The position numbers were made by a program, and so were the translations under genes. Below the pieces are notes generated by a model that saw only the letters and a program-made list of their open reading frames with translations, made no database searches and was not told the origin of the DNA. Positions 33,400 to 42,602 of a stretch of 64,000 nt of DNA are shown here, piece after piece. Numbering within the stretch: position 1 is the stretch's first letter; each line of letters opens with the position of its first letter. Source of the DNA: Chiua virens (taxonomy: Eukaryota; Basidiomycota; Agaricomycetes; Boletales; Boletaceae); the NCBI GenBank assembly GCA_019787685.1, contig JAHNUO010000008.1, forward strand, positions 186,001 through 250,000, in the 5' to 3' direction.

Positions 33400-33595
33400 T
33401 CAGCAACAAAACTGATGCAATGAGTACCTCACATCAATTTCGAAATATTTCCAGATATAGTAAGAATTACATAATAAACCCATATACCATTGGAAAGCCC
33501 TTGATCAGGTTAGGGGGTCTGGTATCAACAGGGCTCTCAATATTCATGCTTCAATCAAAATGCTACAAACATTGCATCAGTTTTGTTGCTCACTG
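33400..33595. repeat. Right terminal inverted repeat arm of the Tc1 element
   Basis: Inverted copy of 32043-32237 with the inner motif at 33402 and the outer motif ending at 33595. Confidence 0.85.
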
Positions 33596-33711
33596 TATGT
33601 AGTTGAGTTTAACCACTTAGCTGCTCAAGTCCATGGTTATGGAGAAGGTGCTCTCCATACCCATTTCTACAATGGTCTGCCAAACTGCATCAAAGATGAA
33701 ATCTCTCACAT

Positions 33712-34333
33712 TGAAGGTAATAAATCCTGGCTGTAGTGCAATACTCAGGGGAATTGAAATAGAAAAGAGGGTGAAGGAATGTGATTCTGTTTGACCCAGG
33801 GACAACACTGAGTTGGTGAACGACAAGAAATGGTTTTTGAGTAGTCTGAGATGAATCTGGGGCAAATCCAGATTAAAATGAATAGAAAAGTGGATGTGGC
33901 AGTCCAAATCTGGATCGAGAGAATACAAGGAGAGCAAAAGAAAATGAACGTCAACTGAAAATGATGTGAGACAGATGCACACAGGCAAAGCTACTGTATT
34001 TTGTCAATACAGTGAGTTTATAGTCCTTGGGAATACCCTCAGACTTGTCCTAAGTAAGGCTAATAATAAAAAGAAGGTTTTTGTACTGTATAAAGTTTGA
34101 GGGGCACCCAAATGTCCCTGCAAGGGCTGTGTGACATGGTCTAGCCAATGCTAAGTATGAAGAGGGAGCAATAAAAATAAAATAAAAGAGTCTAAGGCAA
34201 AACAAGTGCGCATACAGCAATCCAGATGAGTTTGTGCATATGATTGAGCAAATAATGGTGGATTCAGATTCAGATGATGTCGGCAAGTGGTGGGAATGTG
34301 CTTTATAAGCACAAGGAAAGTCTATTCCTTACA
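33712..34333. repeat. LTR-like repeat F, copy 1, in gag of E2
   Basis: 622 bp. Starts TGAAGGTAATAAATCC and ends TTCCTTACA; both ends read TG..CA on either strand. Flanking 4-mers are acat and gcat (3 of 4). Shares most of its length with 51964-52590. The host gag resumes exactly after it (GKPPRLSEM). No coding capacity. Confidence 0.7.
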
Positions 34334-34840
34334 GCATAGGCAAACCCCCCAGACTCTCTGAAATGCATTACATGGCACAAGCTATCAATGCTCACCATTG
34401 GGAGTGCAACTCCAAGATTATTTGCACCTCCGTACAATCCTCCAGAAACTCCACATTTGCACCACCTCCTATCTCTGAATCCAACCAAGAATACAACTCT
34501 GACGACTTCAGTGAGTCTACCTCCACACCCTAAGAACCTGAATCACCACTTGGTGAAGATGGTAAACTCACCTCCATTGAACATCAGATACATTTTGACC
34601 TCTTCCTATGCATGTTCTGTGGCCTCCCAGGACATAAGGCTAAGGACTGCCCCAAGTCTGCTTCTCGCTCTGCAAAGCCCCATGCTACACAGGCAACTCT
34701 GGCTTCCTTCTCCAAGGACACCAACTAAGCCTCCAACCTCTGACTCCATGTATTATGAAGGAGCATTACCTTCTACTGCACAACAAGAAGTACATTCAGA
34801 ACCAACACATCCAGTCTTTTTGACACTCTGGACCTCATGA

Positions 34841-36207
34841 ACTTCAGTTCATGTCTCACCTCCTTTCTTCTTTTCACCCCAAGAGAGTTCAAGGACATGA
34901 TTTTTCACCTCATACTCCCTACCCCTCCACTCCTCAGAACTCCATTTGCCCTGACTCTCATCTCTGTTACCACGACCTCATGAAACTCTGACCTTACCCT
35001 ATAGTGCATGTCACTCAAAACTGGCAACTGCCTTAGTGGCAAATTGTAACTGCAATACTGCATTGGGTAATTCTCTTTTTTCTGTGAAAACTGCACCAAT
35101 CGACTCCTTTTGAGCTTGGCTTGAATGTTATCTCATTAGTTTCTTGAAATTCTCAAAAATAATTTTTTTGACAAGTCCAAAAGTGAATTTCAAGTGAAGC
35201 TGAATTAAAGTTCCTATATGTATATAGTAAGCATATGCCTATATTCGGATAATTCTACAACACCACTACACAGGGGTTCAATTATATATGCTGTATAGGT
35301 TAGGATTTGTAGTAGTGGCTGCAGCAAATCCCTACCTGTGAAGTCACAAAGTGCGCAACGCTGATGTAATGCATGCAATCATGATTGGGGTTGGCATTGT
35401 TCTCAGTAGTGTGTGCATAAGGGTAACATAATGAGCCACACATAACATCTAGACTGATGCACTGTGTTATCTGTTGTGTCATTGAGATATGCACATGCTG
35501 TTGTATCATGTGTGGCATTCTGGTCAAGGCTTACCAGAAATATTTTTTGAATCCCAACAGTGAATGATTACATAATATCTGGGGTTTTGGTGAAAATGCA
35601 TAATTACGCCAGTTTACCCATATTTCTGTCCTAATTTACAATCTGGGGACCTTCCAGCAAAAATTGAGCCAGCTACAGAGTTGCCATGTTTATGTGGTAT
35701 ACACTATATCATCACTCTGACCACACTCCATGCACCTCCGTTGGGTCCCCCTGTTCTCTTGATTCTTGGATACCACTGATCTGCTCGCTAACACTCTGTT
35801 GAGTGACGAGTTAAGGACAGTACCTTTTCTGTTCACTTGAACATGGACGCCAACACATATGAGCTTAACTCTGTGCCTTTGGGTGTTTCCTCTGGCAACT
35901 CTGGCTACTACTCTGATCCTCTAGGTTACTCCGGTCATCCCTCCTCCTTGCTTGACATTGCACACTCCATGGAACCCCAGTGACATACACCGTTCTTTTC
36001 TGGATTACTTTGAAAGGCACTCACTCACTCCCTCCTCCTTCGTACCCTGAGCTCCCTTCCTCCACCTCTGCTACTAGATGCTGGGACATCTAGCCTAAGA
36101 GGGGGATAAGGACCTCCTGTCCCTCACACTCCCCTCTCTGCTCACTCCATTTTTCTCCAAGAATAGTATCTTTGTTGCTTTTTGCAACTTCATAAGTACA
36201 TTCTACT
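34841..36207 (+). other. E2 internal region without pol, with a short conserved sense ORF
   Basis: 34841-35700 holds a gag-related remnant and then nothing recognisable. 35843-35983 encodes MDANTYELNSVPLGVSSGNS.. (46 codons, sense), also present in E1 (about 25870-25730) but with ATA for the ATG. At 36093-36110 GCCTAAGAGGGGGATAAGG is a second polypurine-tract-like sequence resembling the one next to the 3' LTR. No reverse transcriptase or integrase. Confidence 0.55.
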
Positions 36208-37135
36208 CTATTCTACTTCTCCCTCCATATCTGCCAAATCATCCACCTCCATACCCATCTCCACAAGCTCTTTTTCACCCACCTCCACATCAACATCCTT
36301 GTCCTCCAACTCCTCTGACTTTACTCCATACACCTCCACCACCTTCAACTCCATGAGCCTTGCTAGCAGAGCATTCTGGTAATCCAGACACCTGTTTTGC
36401 AACCTCATCACCGCTTGAAGATCCCTCACAGCCTCCATTATCTGCTTTGCAACCCCTGCCCATGACTCTGCCACTTGCATGAATGTCTCCGGAAGAGACA
36501 AGCCCTGAGCCCTGCTCGGACCAATCGACAACAACTCGGACCTCGCCTTCTTCTTCGTCTTCAGCACCTCCTCTGAATCATCCACCCGTTTCCTCTGGCA
36601 TGCCTTCTGCTCTGTCACCTCCTCTCTGGGCATCTTGCACTTCACCTTGGCATCTCGACAAGGCTTGCAAGCTGTCGACTTCCTCCCTGCGCCCAGAATG
36701 CACTCCAGGCCTTAGTCCTTGCACCTAGTGCACACCTCCCACTCTGACCCTTGTGCCTTCTCCTTTCCTTTGCCCTTCTCCTTGGGAGCACTCTGCTCTG
36801 CTCGGACCTCCTTGGCCTATCAACTCTGTCAGCTCCAGAAGCCAGACACTTCTGAGCCACTTATCCTTTTCTTGGCCTCCTCAACCTCTCGTGCCTCACA
36901 CTCCTCCGCTTTCCTCTGCTCCTCCACAGCCCTCCTTGCTTTCTCTGCCACCTCTGCCTCGTGCCTCGCCTGTTCAGCTTTATGCACCTCCTCCGCTTCC
37001 TCCAGCTTGCTCCACTCCTCTGCTTCTTTCCACGCCTTGATCCGTTGCCTTTGTGTTGAACAGCTCATCGCTGTCATTGTCACACTCCTTGAGATGCGCG
37101 TCGTCCCACTCCTTGATAGTGCTAATATCAGACAT
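36208..37135 (-). pseudogene. Antisense accessory gene of retrotransposon family A: coiled coil + Zn(II)2Cys6 cluster (E2 copy)
   Basis: Second copy of the gene at 24551-25497, again opposite to gag. The ATG at 37135 begins MSDISTIKEWDDAHLKECDN. A charged helical segment (KAEQARHEAEVAEKARRAVE) runs to an intron at 36864-36817, whose donor first base has changed (ATAAGT for GTAAGT). Exon 2 continues AEQSAPKEKGKGKEKAQGSE, then CTRCKD*GLEC and CKPCRDAKVKC. All six cysteines of the C-x2-C-x6-C-x10-C-x2-C-x6-C cluster are kept. The only stop there is TAA for CAA, absent from E1. A 14-nt loss near 37.05 kb shifts the frame. The helical domain after the cluster (MRLQNRCLDYQNALLARLME) is about four-fifths identical to E1 by eye. 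The two copies share no stop in this gene. Confidence 0.75.
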
Positions 37136-37177
37136 AGTAGGAATTAATGGTTAAGGAATGAAACAGCCATCTGCCAG

Positions 37178-37187
37178 ACTTATATAC
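37178..37187 (-). promoter_or_regulatory. TATA box of the antisense gene in E2
   Basis: TGTATATAAGTCTGGCAGATGGC on the minus strand, about 45-50 bp upstream of the ATG, conserved in position and sequence with E1. Confidence 0.65.
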
Positions 37188-37312
37188 ACAGCATGTCACC
37201 CATACTCCAAATTCAAACTCCACACATCCATCACCTCCACTTGCGCTTTGTTCATGCTTTGACTCCACTTTAACTATTGTTCCTTGCTAAAGGCCTTCAA
37301 AGGTTCAGGCCT

Positions 37313-37325
37313 AAAAGGGAGATAC
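37313..37325 (+). other. Polypurine tract adjoining the 3' LTR of E2
   Basis: TAAAAGGGAGATAC directly precedes the LTR start TGTCATATAC. E1 has AAAAGGGGGATAC at the same place (24370-24382, minus). This is the plus-strand primer site expected of LTR elements. Confidence 0.75.
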
Positions 37326-37811
37326 TGTCATATACCGCTCCTTTCTCCATTCCTCCGGATATAACTCCAATTCTCTTAGACATGAACTCTGGGTTGATCT
37401 CCCTCAGGACACAACTCCACAACCCTGGTCCTCCATTAATATGTTTCCTCTTTTGTTTTAGTACATAACCTGTGTATTGCTTACGAGCACAGCTTTGGCT
37501 TCCTCAGTACCCAACTTACCTCCAGTGTTCTTGTTTCCTGATCTCCCATCTTACTCAGAATTAGTCATTCTCTGTTTCTCCATATTATTCATCTCCTTAC
37601 TCTGTGACTAATTATTATGTATCCTCCGAGTATATAAACCGTAGTTACTTCAATTGTAACTTTAGTCTGAATATTAATTTATTTGTACGACTCACTCTGA
37701 ACACTCCATAAGACCTTGATGGTCTTTACTCCACTCGACTCCACTTTATGTGTTGAGTCTTACATCTCCATTCTCCACACATCTGAAATATAGGGACAGA
37801 CTGTGACAAGG

Positions 37812-38366
37812 TGTCATATACTGCTCTGTTCTCCGTTCCTCCGGATACAACTCCGTACCTCTTAGACCATAACTCCGGGTCGATCACCCTCAGGATGCAA
37901 CTCCGTGATCCCGGACCTCCGTTACGTATATATGTTTCCTCTTTTATTTTAGTACATAACCTGTGTCTCGCTTATGAGCACAGCTCCGGCTTTCTCAGTA
38001 CCCGACTTACCTCCGGCTATGTAGTTTCCCAATCTTCCATCTTACTCAGTTCTTACCAACTCCATTACTAATCTCCATTCCACTCCAAGTATATAAACTG
38101 TAGTACCCCGACTATGTACCCTTAGTCTGAATATTAGTTTATTTGTACGACTCACTCCGAACACTCCGTAAGACCTTGACGGTCTTTACTCCACTCAACT
38201 CCACTTTATGTGTTGAGTCATATATCTACCTCCGTTCTCCACACGTCCGAAATATAGGGACAGACTGTGACAAGGGCGCACCACATATGGTGAAGCCAAG
38301 TCCTGTCCGACGTTACAACTCCGGAGATCCGGAGTTGGCTACCTCTGAGTCGCACAGTCTCTAACA
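37812..38366 (+). repeat. Nested family A solo LTR
   Basis: 555 bp, TG..CA ends, with perfect 5-bp TSD caagg at 37807-37811 and 38367-38371. It is the most CpG-rich family A copy (many CCGG, TCCG, GTCG) and so probably the youngest. It shows the undecayed palindrome AACTCCGGAGATCCGGAGTT at 38317-38336. Confidence 0.93.
38317..38336. promoter_or_regulatory. CGG-N4-CCG palindrome in family A LTR
   Basis: AACTCCGGA / TCCGGAGTT arms spaced by 2 bp contain CGG (38322-38324) and CCG (38329-38331) in inverted orientation with 4 bp between. Inverted or everted CGG triplets with fixed spacing are the usual sites of Zn(II)2Cys6 dimers. Decayed forms (AACTCTGGATCTCCAGAGTT on the other strand) persist in the other copies. 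Confidence 0.5.
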
Positions 38367-38517
38367 CAAGGGCATACCACATACAGTGAAGCCAAGTCCC
38401 ATCCGACGCTACAACTCCAGAGATCCAGAGTTGGCAACCTCTGAGTTGCACAGTCTCTAATACCAAGGAGCAGTGATAAAGATGATAATGCACTGTAAGC
38501 AGCTCAGTATTTGGCAG

Positions 38518-39554
38518 TAGTGTTTTAAAGTTGGGTCCAGTCTAGTTTTCCACAGTCCAAATAAGGCAACCAGACCAAGACTTGTCCTAGAAAGGTCCTG
38601 GCCCATTGTAACCACAACTGGACCAAAAAAAACCAGTCCAAAATGGTCTTTTAATTGGTTGGAACCAGTTGTGACCGGTTTTGTGTGAAACCGGTCTTTT
38701 GACCCCTATCCTGTGGAAACCATGATTAGCCATTGCAACATAAAATCTACTATGGACCCTTGGCTACCTACTGACCCCTGGATCATAAGATGTGGATCAC
38801 AGGATCAAAAGATATGGCCATTTCTGGGTGACATGTCAGTCAGTGGGGTCTCAACTTGGTTTTTGTTATCAACTTTTCCTCCCTTAACAACTCCAACATT
38901 GAATCTATTCTAAAAGATATGTACATGCCTCATGTCAAAGCTGTCCAAAGGATCATATCCGATTGGCTGCCACAATAACACAGCACCCATCACCTCATGT
39001 CCTTATCTATTCACTTCCCTTATCACTGACTCATCACTGGCAGTGCAAGGCTATGCTCTTATCTATGAGTCATATATATTCACACCTTATCATCCAATAG
39101 GATACATTATGCTTATCTATGTAGTTCATACTCAGATTAGAACTCCGACATCCATGTAGTACCATGAATTTTAGCCAGAGAGCTCTAACAAAGTTCTCTT
39201 GGAGTTTTCGCCTCTTCACTGGACTGAACCCCCTCTTCACTCAACCACTACACTTTAACAGTCTAGTATTGTTCTAGGTTGTTTCAGTTTTTGTTGTAGA
39301 AATTCAACAAAAATACCTAAAATTCTGAAAATATTGTGGGAAGTACCCATGGATAAGAGCTAAAGACCAGTCCATTAAATGACCAGTTGAAACCAGTTTT
39401 TCACCAGTCTTTTATTTTTTCAAAATCAAGACAACTGGCAACTGGACTGGTCAGCAACTGGATGCAACCACAACTGGAGTCCAGTTGCCTACCAGTCCAG
39501 TCCAGTCCAGTTGCCAGTCTTTTGAGGAGTCCTAGACTGGACTTCAAAACACTA
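38518..39554. mobile_element. Non-autonomous DNA transposon X with 8-bp TSD, in KDZ2
   Basis: 1037 bp, ends TAGTGTTTTAAAG and CTTCAAAACACTA (imperfect inverted repeats that continue as GGTCCAGTCTAG / CTAGACTGGAC). Flanking 8-mers tttggcag (38510-38517) and tttggtag (39555-39562) match 7 of 8. Rich in CCAGT/ACTGG repeats. It carries a solo LTR of family C, so the original element was about 610 bp. hAT or KDZ-type mobilisation both fit an 8-bp TSD. Confidence 0.75.
38864..39286 (+). repeat. Solo LTR, family C (copy 3), inside element X
   Basis: 423 bp, starts TGTTATCAACTTTTCC and ends GGTTGTTTCA. Perfect 5-bp TSD gtttt at 38859-38863 and 39287-39291. Confidence 0.9.
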
Positions 39555-42254
39555 TTTGGTAGCACTCACATTAATCCTCACATCAACTAATTTCAGAGAG
39601 TTGGGAGCCTGAGTATTGGCACCTTGTCTATGTAAGAACCAATCTTTGAAGCATAGCATGTACAAACATGATCAGAGTGCCTGATGCAATTCTTCAAGTA
39701 CATTGTAAGCTTGACCAATATAAAGCTTCCACTCAATATCTTCCAGCTTGGGATCACATGGAACCTGACATTGAAGGCCAGATGGTAGCCAAAGACAGAA
39801 ATTCTCAGGCTTTGGGGTTACCTTAGCATCACAAGTGGCCTTGGCATGGAGTGACACCACACAAGGTATATACAAGGTTTGGACATCAGTCCAATTTTTG
39901 ATGTGCTTCATAAGCCCATTGCTATGCTATAGCAATTTCACTTATTGTTGGTCTGTAGCATGCAACCCTAGTTTCACCATATCAATGTGAAGATGACATC
40001 TTTGCAAATCAAATTAGGTTAGGCAAGTACCAAATAGATATTAATGACAACTCACTGTTGCTCTTCAAGATTGATTCCAGTAATGATTAGAACATCTGGT
40101 GTAATCTTGGAATGGATTGGTGCTACTGCTGATGAGTTGGCTTTCTCTACTGCTAGCTGCAAGTAGATCAAAGCTTGAGTGATGGCTGGTGGGCTTTGAC
40201 TCAATGCAAGAGATTAAATCACGAAGTAGAGATAACATACCATGAGATTTTACTTCGAAGGGATTTGGGCTTGACAATCTATCCTTCTCCCAGGCCTTGA
40301 ACTCTGCTTGCCATTTGGAAAGTTGAGTGCCATAACATTCTGACAGGGACTTCTCAAACTCTTGTAAGTCATCTTGATAGTCATTCCATTCAGGCAGCGC
40401 TTCTGTAAGTTTTTGCAGGATGCTTACACCTTGACATTATATAAGCCAGAAATTTGCAAGAAAATGTGGACTCAAATTCATACCTAATCCAATTACCTTC
40501 TTCCAATTACTGTTGCCTATGAGATTCTTGAGTGTGTCATGGTGATGACCAGGCCTCATTTGCTTCATACTAGAAACCACTATGTTGAGTGTTGACCAGC
40601 CTTGCTCTGGTACTTCACCATCAGTTCAACCCATGCCTTTGGTAAAATTAAGTGAATACTTCCATTGGCATTCAGCAATGTGAGTGGGGAGGTGAAATTT
40701 TGGGATGAGAGCAGTAACTTTCCTGTACTTGTACAGGAAATGCATAGGAAGAGAGAGAGTCTTCATTTGCTCCCACAGATGGATTGACCATTGACATGCA
40801 ATGTCATAGGAGACATTGAGTACCTTGATTGCAGTATTTCTCAGAGCAGAAAAAAAGATATAGTCCATATTAATGTACTTGACAGTCAATGTCAGCCTGA
40901 ATAAGAGAAATATGACACATAAACTGACTGTTCACCCTTTTCGAGGTCTGACGTCACCAGGGAGTTTAATCTCATGGTGAGTGCAGCATACACTGCCTAT
41001 TCCTGTGATAGCCAGTCCTTGTGTAGCTTTTGTTTCTGCAATGTTTACCATGCTGTGACTAGAGCATGTACTTTTCTGTGTGATCCAACATCAGTAGCTG
41101 CACTGATGTAACTTTATTACTCACCTCTTGATAGTTGTTAGCATGCTTGTGAAGGTATGACTGGTAAGTAATTCCTTGACAAAGTAACCCCAGCCTTGGT
41201 TAAGGCTAGGGTCTACTTGATCATTTGATGTAGCTCTCTGTTTGAGATGAAAGTTGGCATCAATGGAAACAAATAATGTGTAAAGTCACCTCAAGGTACC
41301 CACATGAGTTTTCAATACTCCAAACACTGTCAAAAACTCACTGCTTATCATCTGGTACCTTATCCCAACCATCAGAAAGGTTTTTGCCTGATTGCAGGCA
41401 AGCAGGACACAGCACACACAATTCACCTCCTTGAGTGCTGGCTGTACCAGATGGATCATGGCCATGATCAGATCTTTGCAGTTGTTTGAGGTGGCACCAC
41501 TCACATGCCATCCTCATAAATTGTTCATACTGATCTTATGAGTTATATGAGAGTGATTCCTGAGACACTGACTGTATAGTAGCATACCTTCAGGGGTGAC
41601 AACCCTGTATTGTTGGTGTGATGAGCAAGGAAAGCATAGAAGTGATAAGCTAATATCTTGGATTCAAGGGAAAGCAAATGAAATTCTTCTAAGAGAGTGA
41701 ATGTTGCAGCTGTCTGTGACTGATGTGTGCTGGCAGGAAAGAGGCAGTGGCACAAGAGCTGCTGGACAGGCATATCCACAGACTCACAGCCACAAAGGTG
41801 TAACACCATGGAATGAACACCATTACTGTTGAGGATTGTGAAGTCATCAGTGTAAGGTATCTTCAGAAGATAGCAAGACTCCCCGATCAGATGACCCAGT
41901 TGTATCACAATCCTGAGGTCTCTGAGCAGTTTCTGAATCCAGTACTCACCTGTCCACTCCTGGCATATTAAACATGAATGTATAGTATCAGGTCTATTGT
42001 GGTAAAACTCACATTGATCACGTGAACAGGCTGAGCAGCATGTGTTGCTAAAAGACATCCTTCACAATACAAGTCAACTGCTACATAGTTATGGCAATGG
42101 TACTTCACAGCCTCTGTCTTGCAAGCTGTGCATATCATAGCCCCACTATGACCCTCCAAATGGAGCATTTTGAGTAGAAATATGTTCTGATCCTTTTGCA
42201 TCCAATTAAGGAGAGGCATATTCTAATATGGTGAGTGCATCATTTTAAGTGATT

Positions 42255-42532
42255 AGCAAGCTCTTGTGACCAGGGTCGATAGGTAGCCAGGGGTCCATAG
42301 TAGATTTTAGTTTACCATGACTAATCATGGTTCCCACAGAAAAGGGGTCAAAAGATTGGGTTCGTACACAACCAGTCGCAACTGGTTGCAACTGATTAAA
42401 AGACCATTTTGGTCCAGTTTCTTTTGGTCCAGTTGTGATTGCAATGATCCAGGACCTTTCTAGGATCAGTCTTGGTCCGGTTGCCTCATTTGGACCATGG
42501 AAAACCAGACTGGACCATACTTTAAAACACTA
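42255..42532. mobile_element. Truncated, inverted copy of element X end
   Basis: Matches 38518-38790 in reverse orientation and ends TTTAAAACACTA at 42532. The other end is missing. The following 8-mer gttgtttc has no partner. Confidence 0.65.
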
Positions 42533-42555
42533 GTTGTTTCTGCTCATTACACAAA

Positions 42556-42602
42556 GTACCCATGGGTCAACCCACAGTGGGTATACCCACACTCATCCCT
42601 AA
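42556..42602. mobile_element. Fragment of the TAGGG/CCCTA MITE family
   Basis: GTACCCATGGGTCAACCC..GTGGGTATACCCACACTCATCCCTA resembles the right end of the MITE at 13854-14188. Truncated. Confidence 0.5.

Larger units (their letters stand above)
32043..33595 (-). mobile_element. Tc1/mariner transposon inserted in gag of E2
   Basis: 1553 bp with a TA duplication at 32041-32042 and 33596-33597; removing it restores AACAAATATGTAGTTGAG as in E1. Long terminal inverted repeats of about 195 bp, 32043-32237 and 33400-33595, begin CAGTGAGCAACAAAACTG. Each arm also ends internally with the inverse of the same motif (GCAACAAAACTGATGCAATG), so the terminal motif is present four times. Encodes one transposase on the minus strand. 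Confidence 0.93.
31633..34840 (+). pseudogene. Ty3/gypsy-like gag of E2, decayed and twice interrupted
   Basis: Segments 31633-32042, 33596-33711 and 34334-34840 join to the same gag as in E1 (VKEPNQFNGTNPCKLQVFLI; NGLPNCIKDEISHI then GKPPRLSEMHYMAQAINAHH). A CCHC zinc knuckle CMFCGLPGHKAKDC is kept at about 34611-34652. In-frame stops shared with E1: TGA after VEYEL, TAA after ESTSTP and TAA after KDTN. Interrupted by a Tc1 element at a TA site and by LTR F. Confidence 0.85.
31344..38462 (+). mobile_element. Non-autonomous LTR retrotransposon, family A, copy E2, with nested insertions
   Basis: 7.1 kb in plus orientation with perfect 5-bp TSDs, ccaag at 31339-31343 and 38463-38467. The 5' LTR is cut short and fused to gag at about 31626. 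Internal order: gag (interrupted by a Tc1 element and a 622-bp LTR), a short sense ORF, a first polypurine tract (about 36093-36110), the antisense Zn-cluster gene, a terminal polypurine tract (37313-37325) and the 3' LTR, which carries a nested solo LTR. No pol genes. Confidence 0.92.
37326..38462 (+). repeat. 3' LTR of E2, interrupted by a nested solo LTR
   Basis: Begins TGTCATATACCGCTCC, is broken at 37811 by a solo LTR of the same family plus its TSD, and resumes at 38372 (GCATACCACATACAGTGAAG). Ends TCTCTAATA, the final CA having decayed to TA. Confidence 0.9.
31150..42219 (-). pseudogene. KDZ transposase gene with CxC2 cluster, split by nested insertions (KDZ2)
   Basis: Reading leftward from 42219: MPLLNWMQKDQN, the CxC2 cluster CTACKTEAVKYHCHNY..CEGC, FTILNSNGVHSMVLHLCGCE with TAATFTLLEEFHLL (41.7 kb), SIDANFHLKQRATSND (41.25 kb), KYINMDYIFFSALRNTAIKV with YDIACQWSIHL and LIPKFHLPTHIAECQWKYSL (40.63-40.89 kb), TDGEVPEQGW (40.6 kb), and LYIGQAYNVLEELHQAL (39.7 kb). 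The frame then runs NVSAAKY into the 8-bp-TSD element, resumes as AAYSALSSLSLLLGK, is broken by retrotransposon E2, and resumes at 31339 as VGWQHAFCCLQDDDI and EGQQRLSWIWIMSHV. The last block is at about 31.18 kb. Stops such as TGA for Arg before TDGE look like CpG decay. Better preserved than KDZ1 but not functional. Confidence 0.9.

Noticed and set aside
38518..42532. One large KDZ element bounded by about 270-bp inverted repeats
   Set aside because: The inverted sequences do match, but the flanking 8-mers (tttggcag and gttgtttc) do not, while 38518-39554 has its own matching TSD and right end. The KDZ frame also continues left of 38518.
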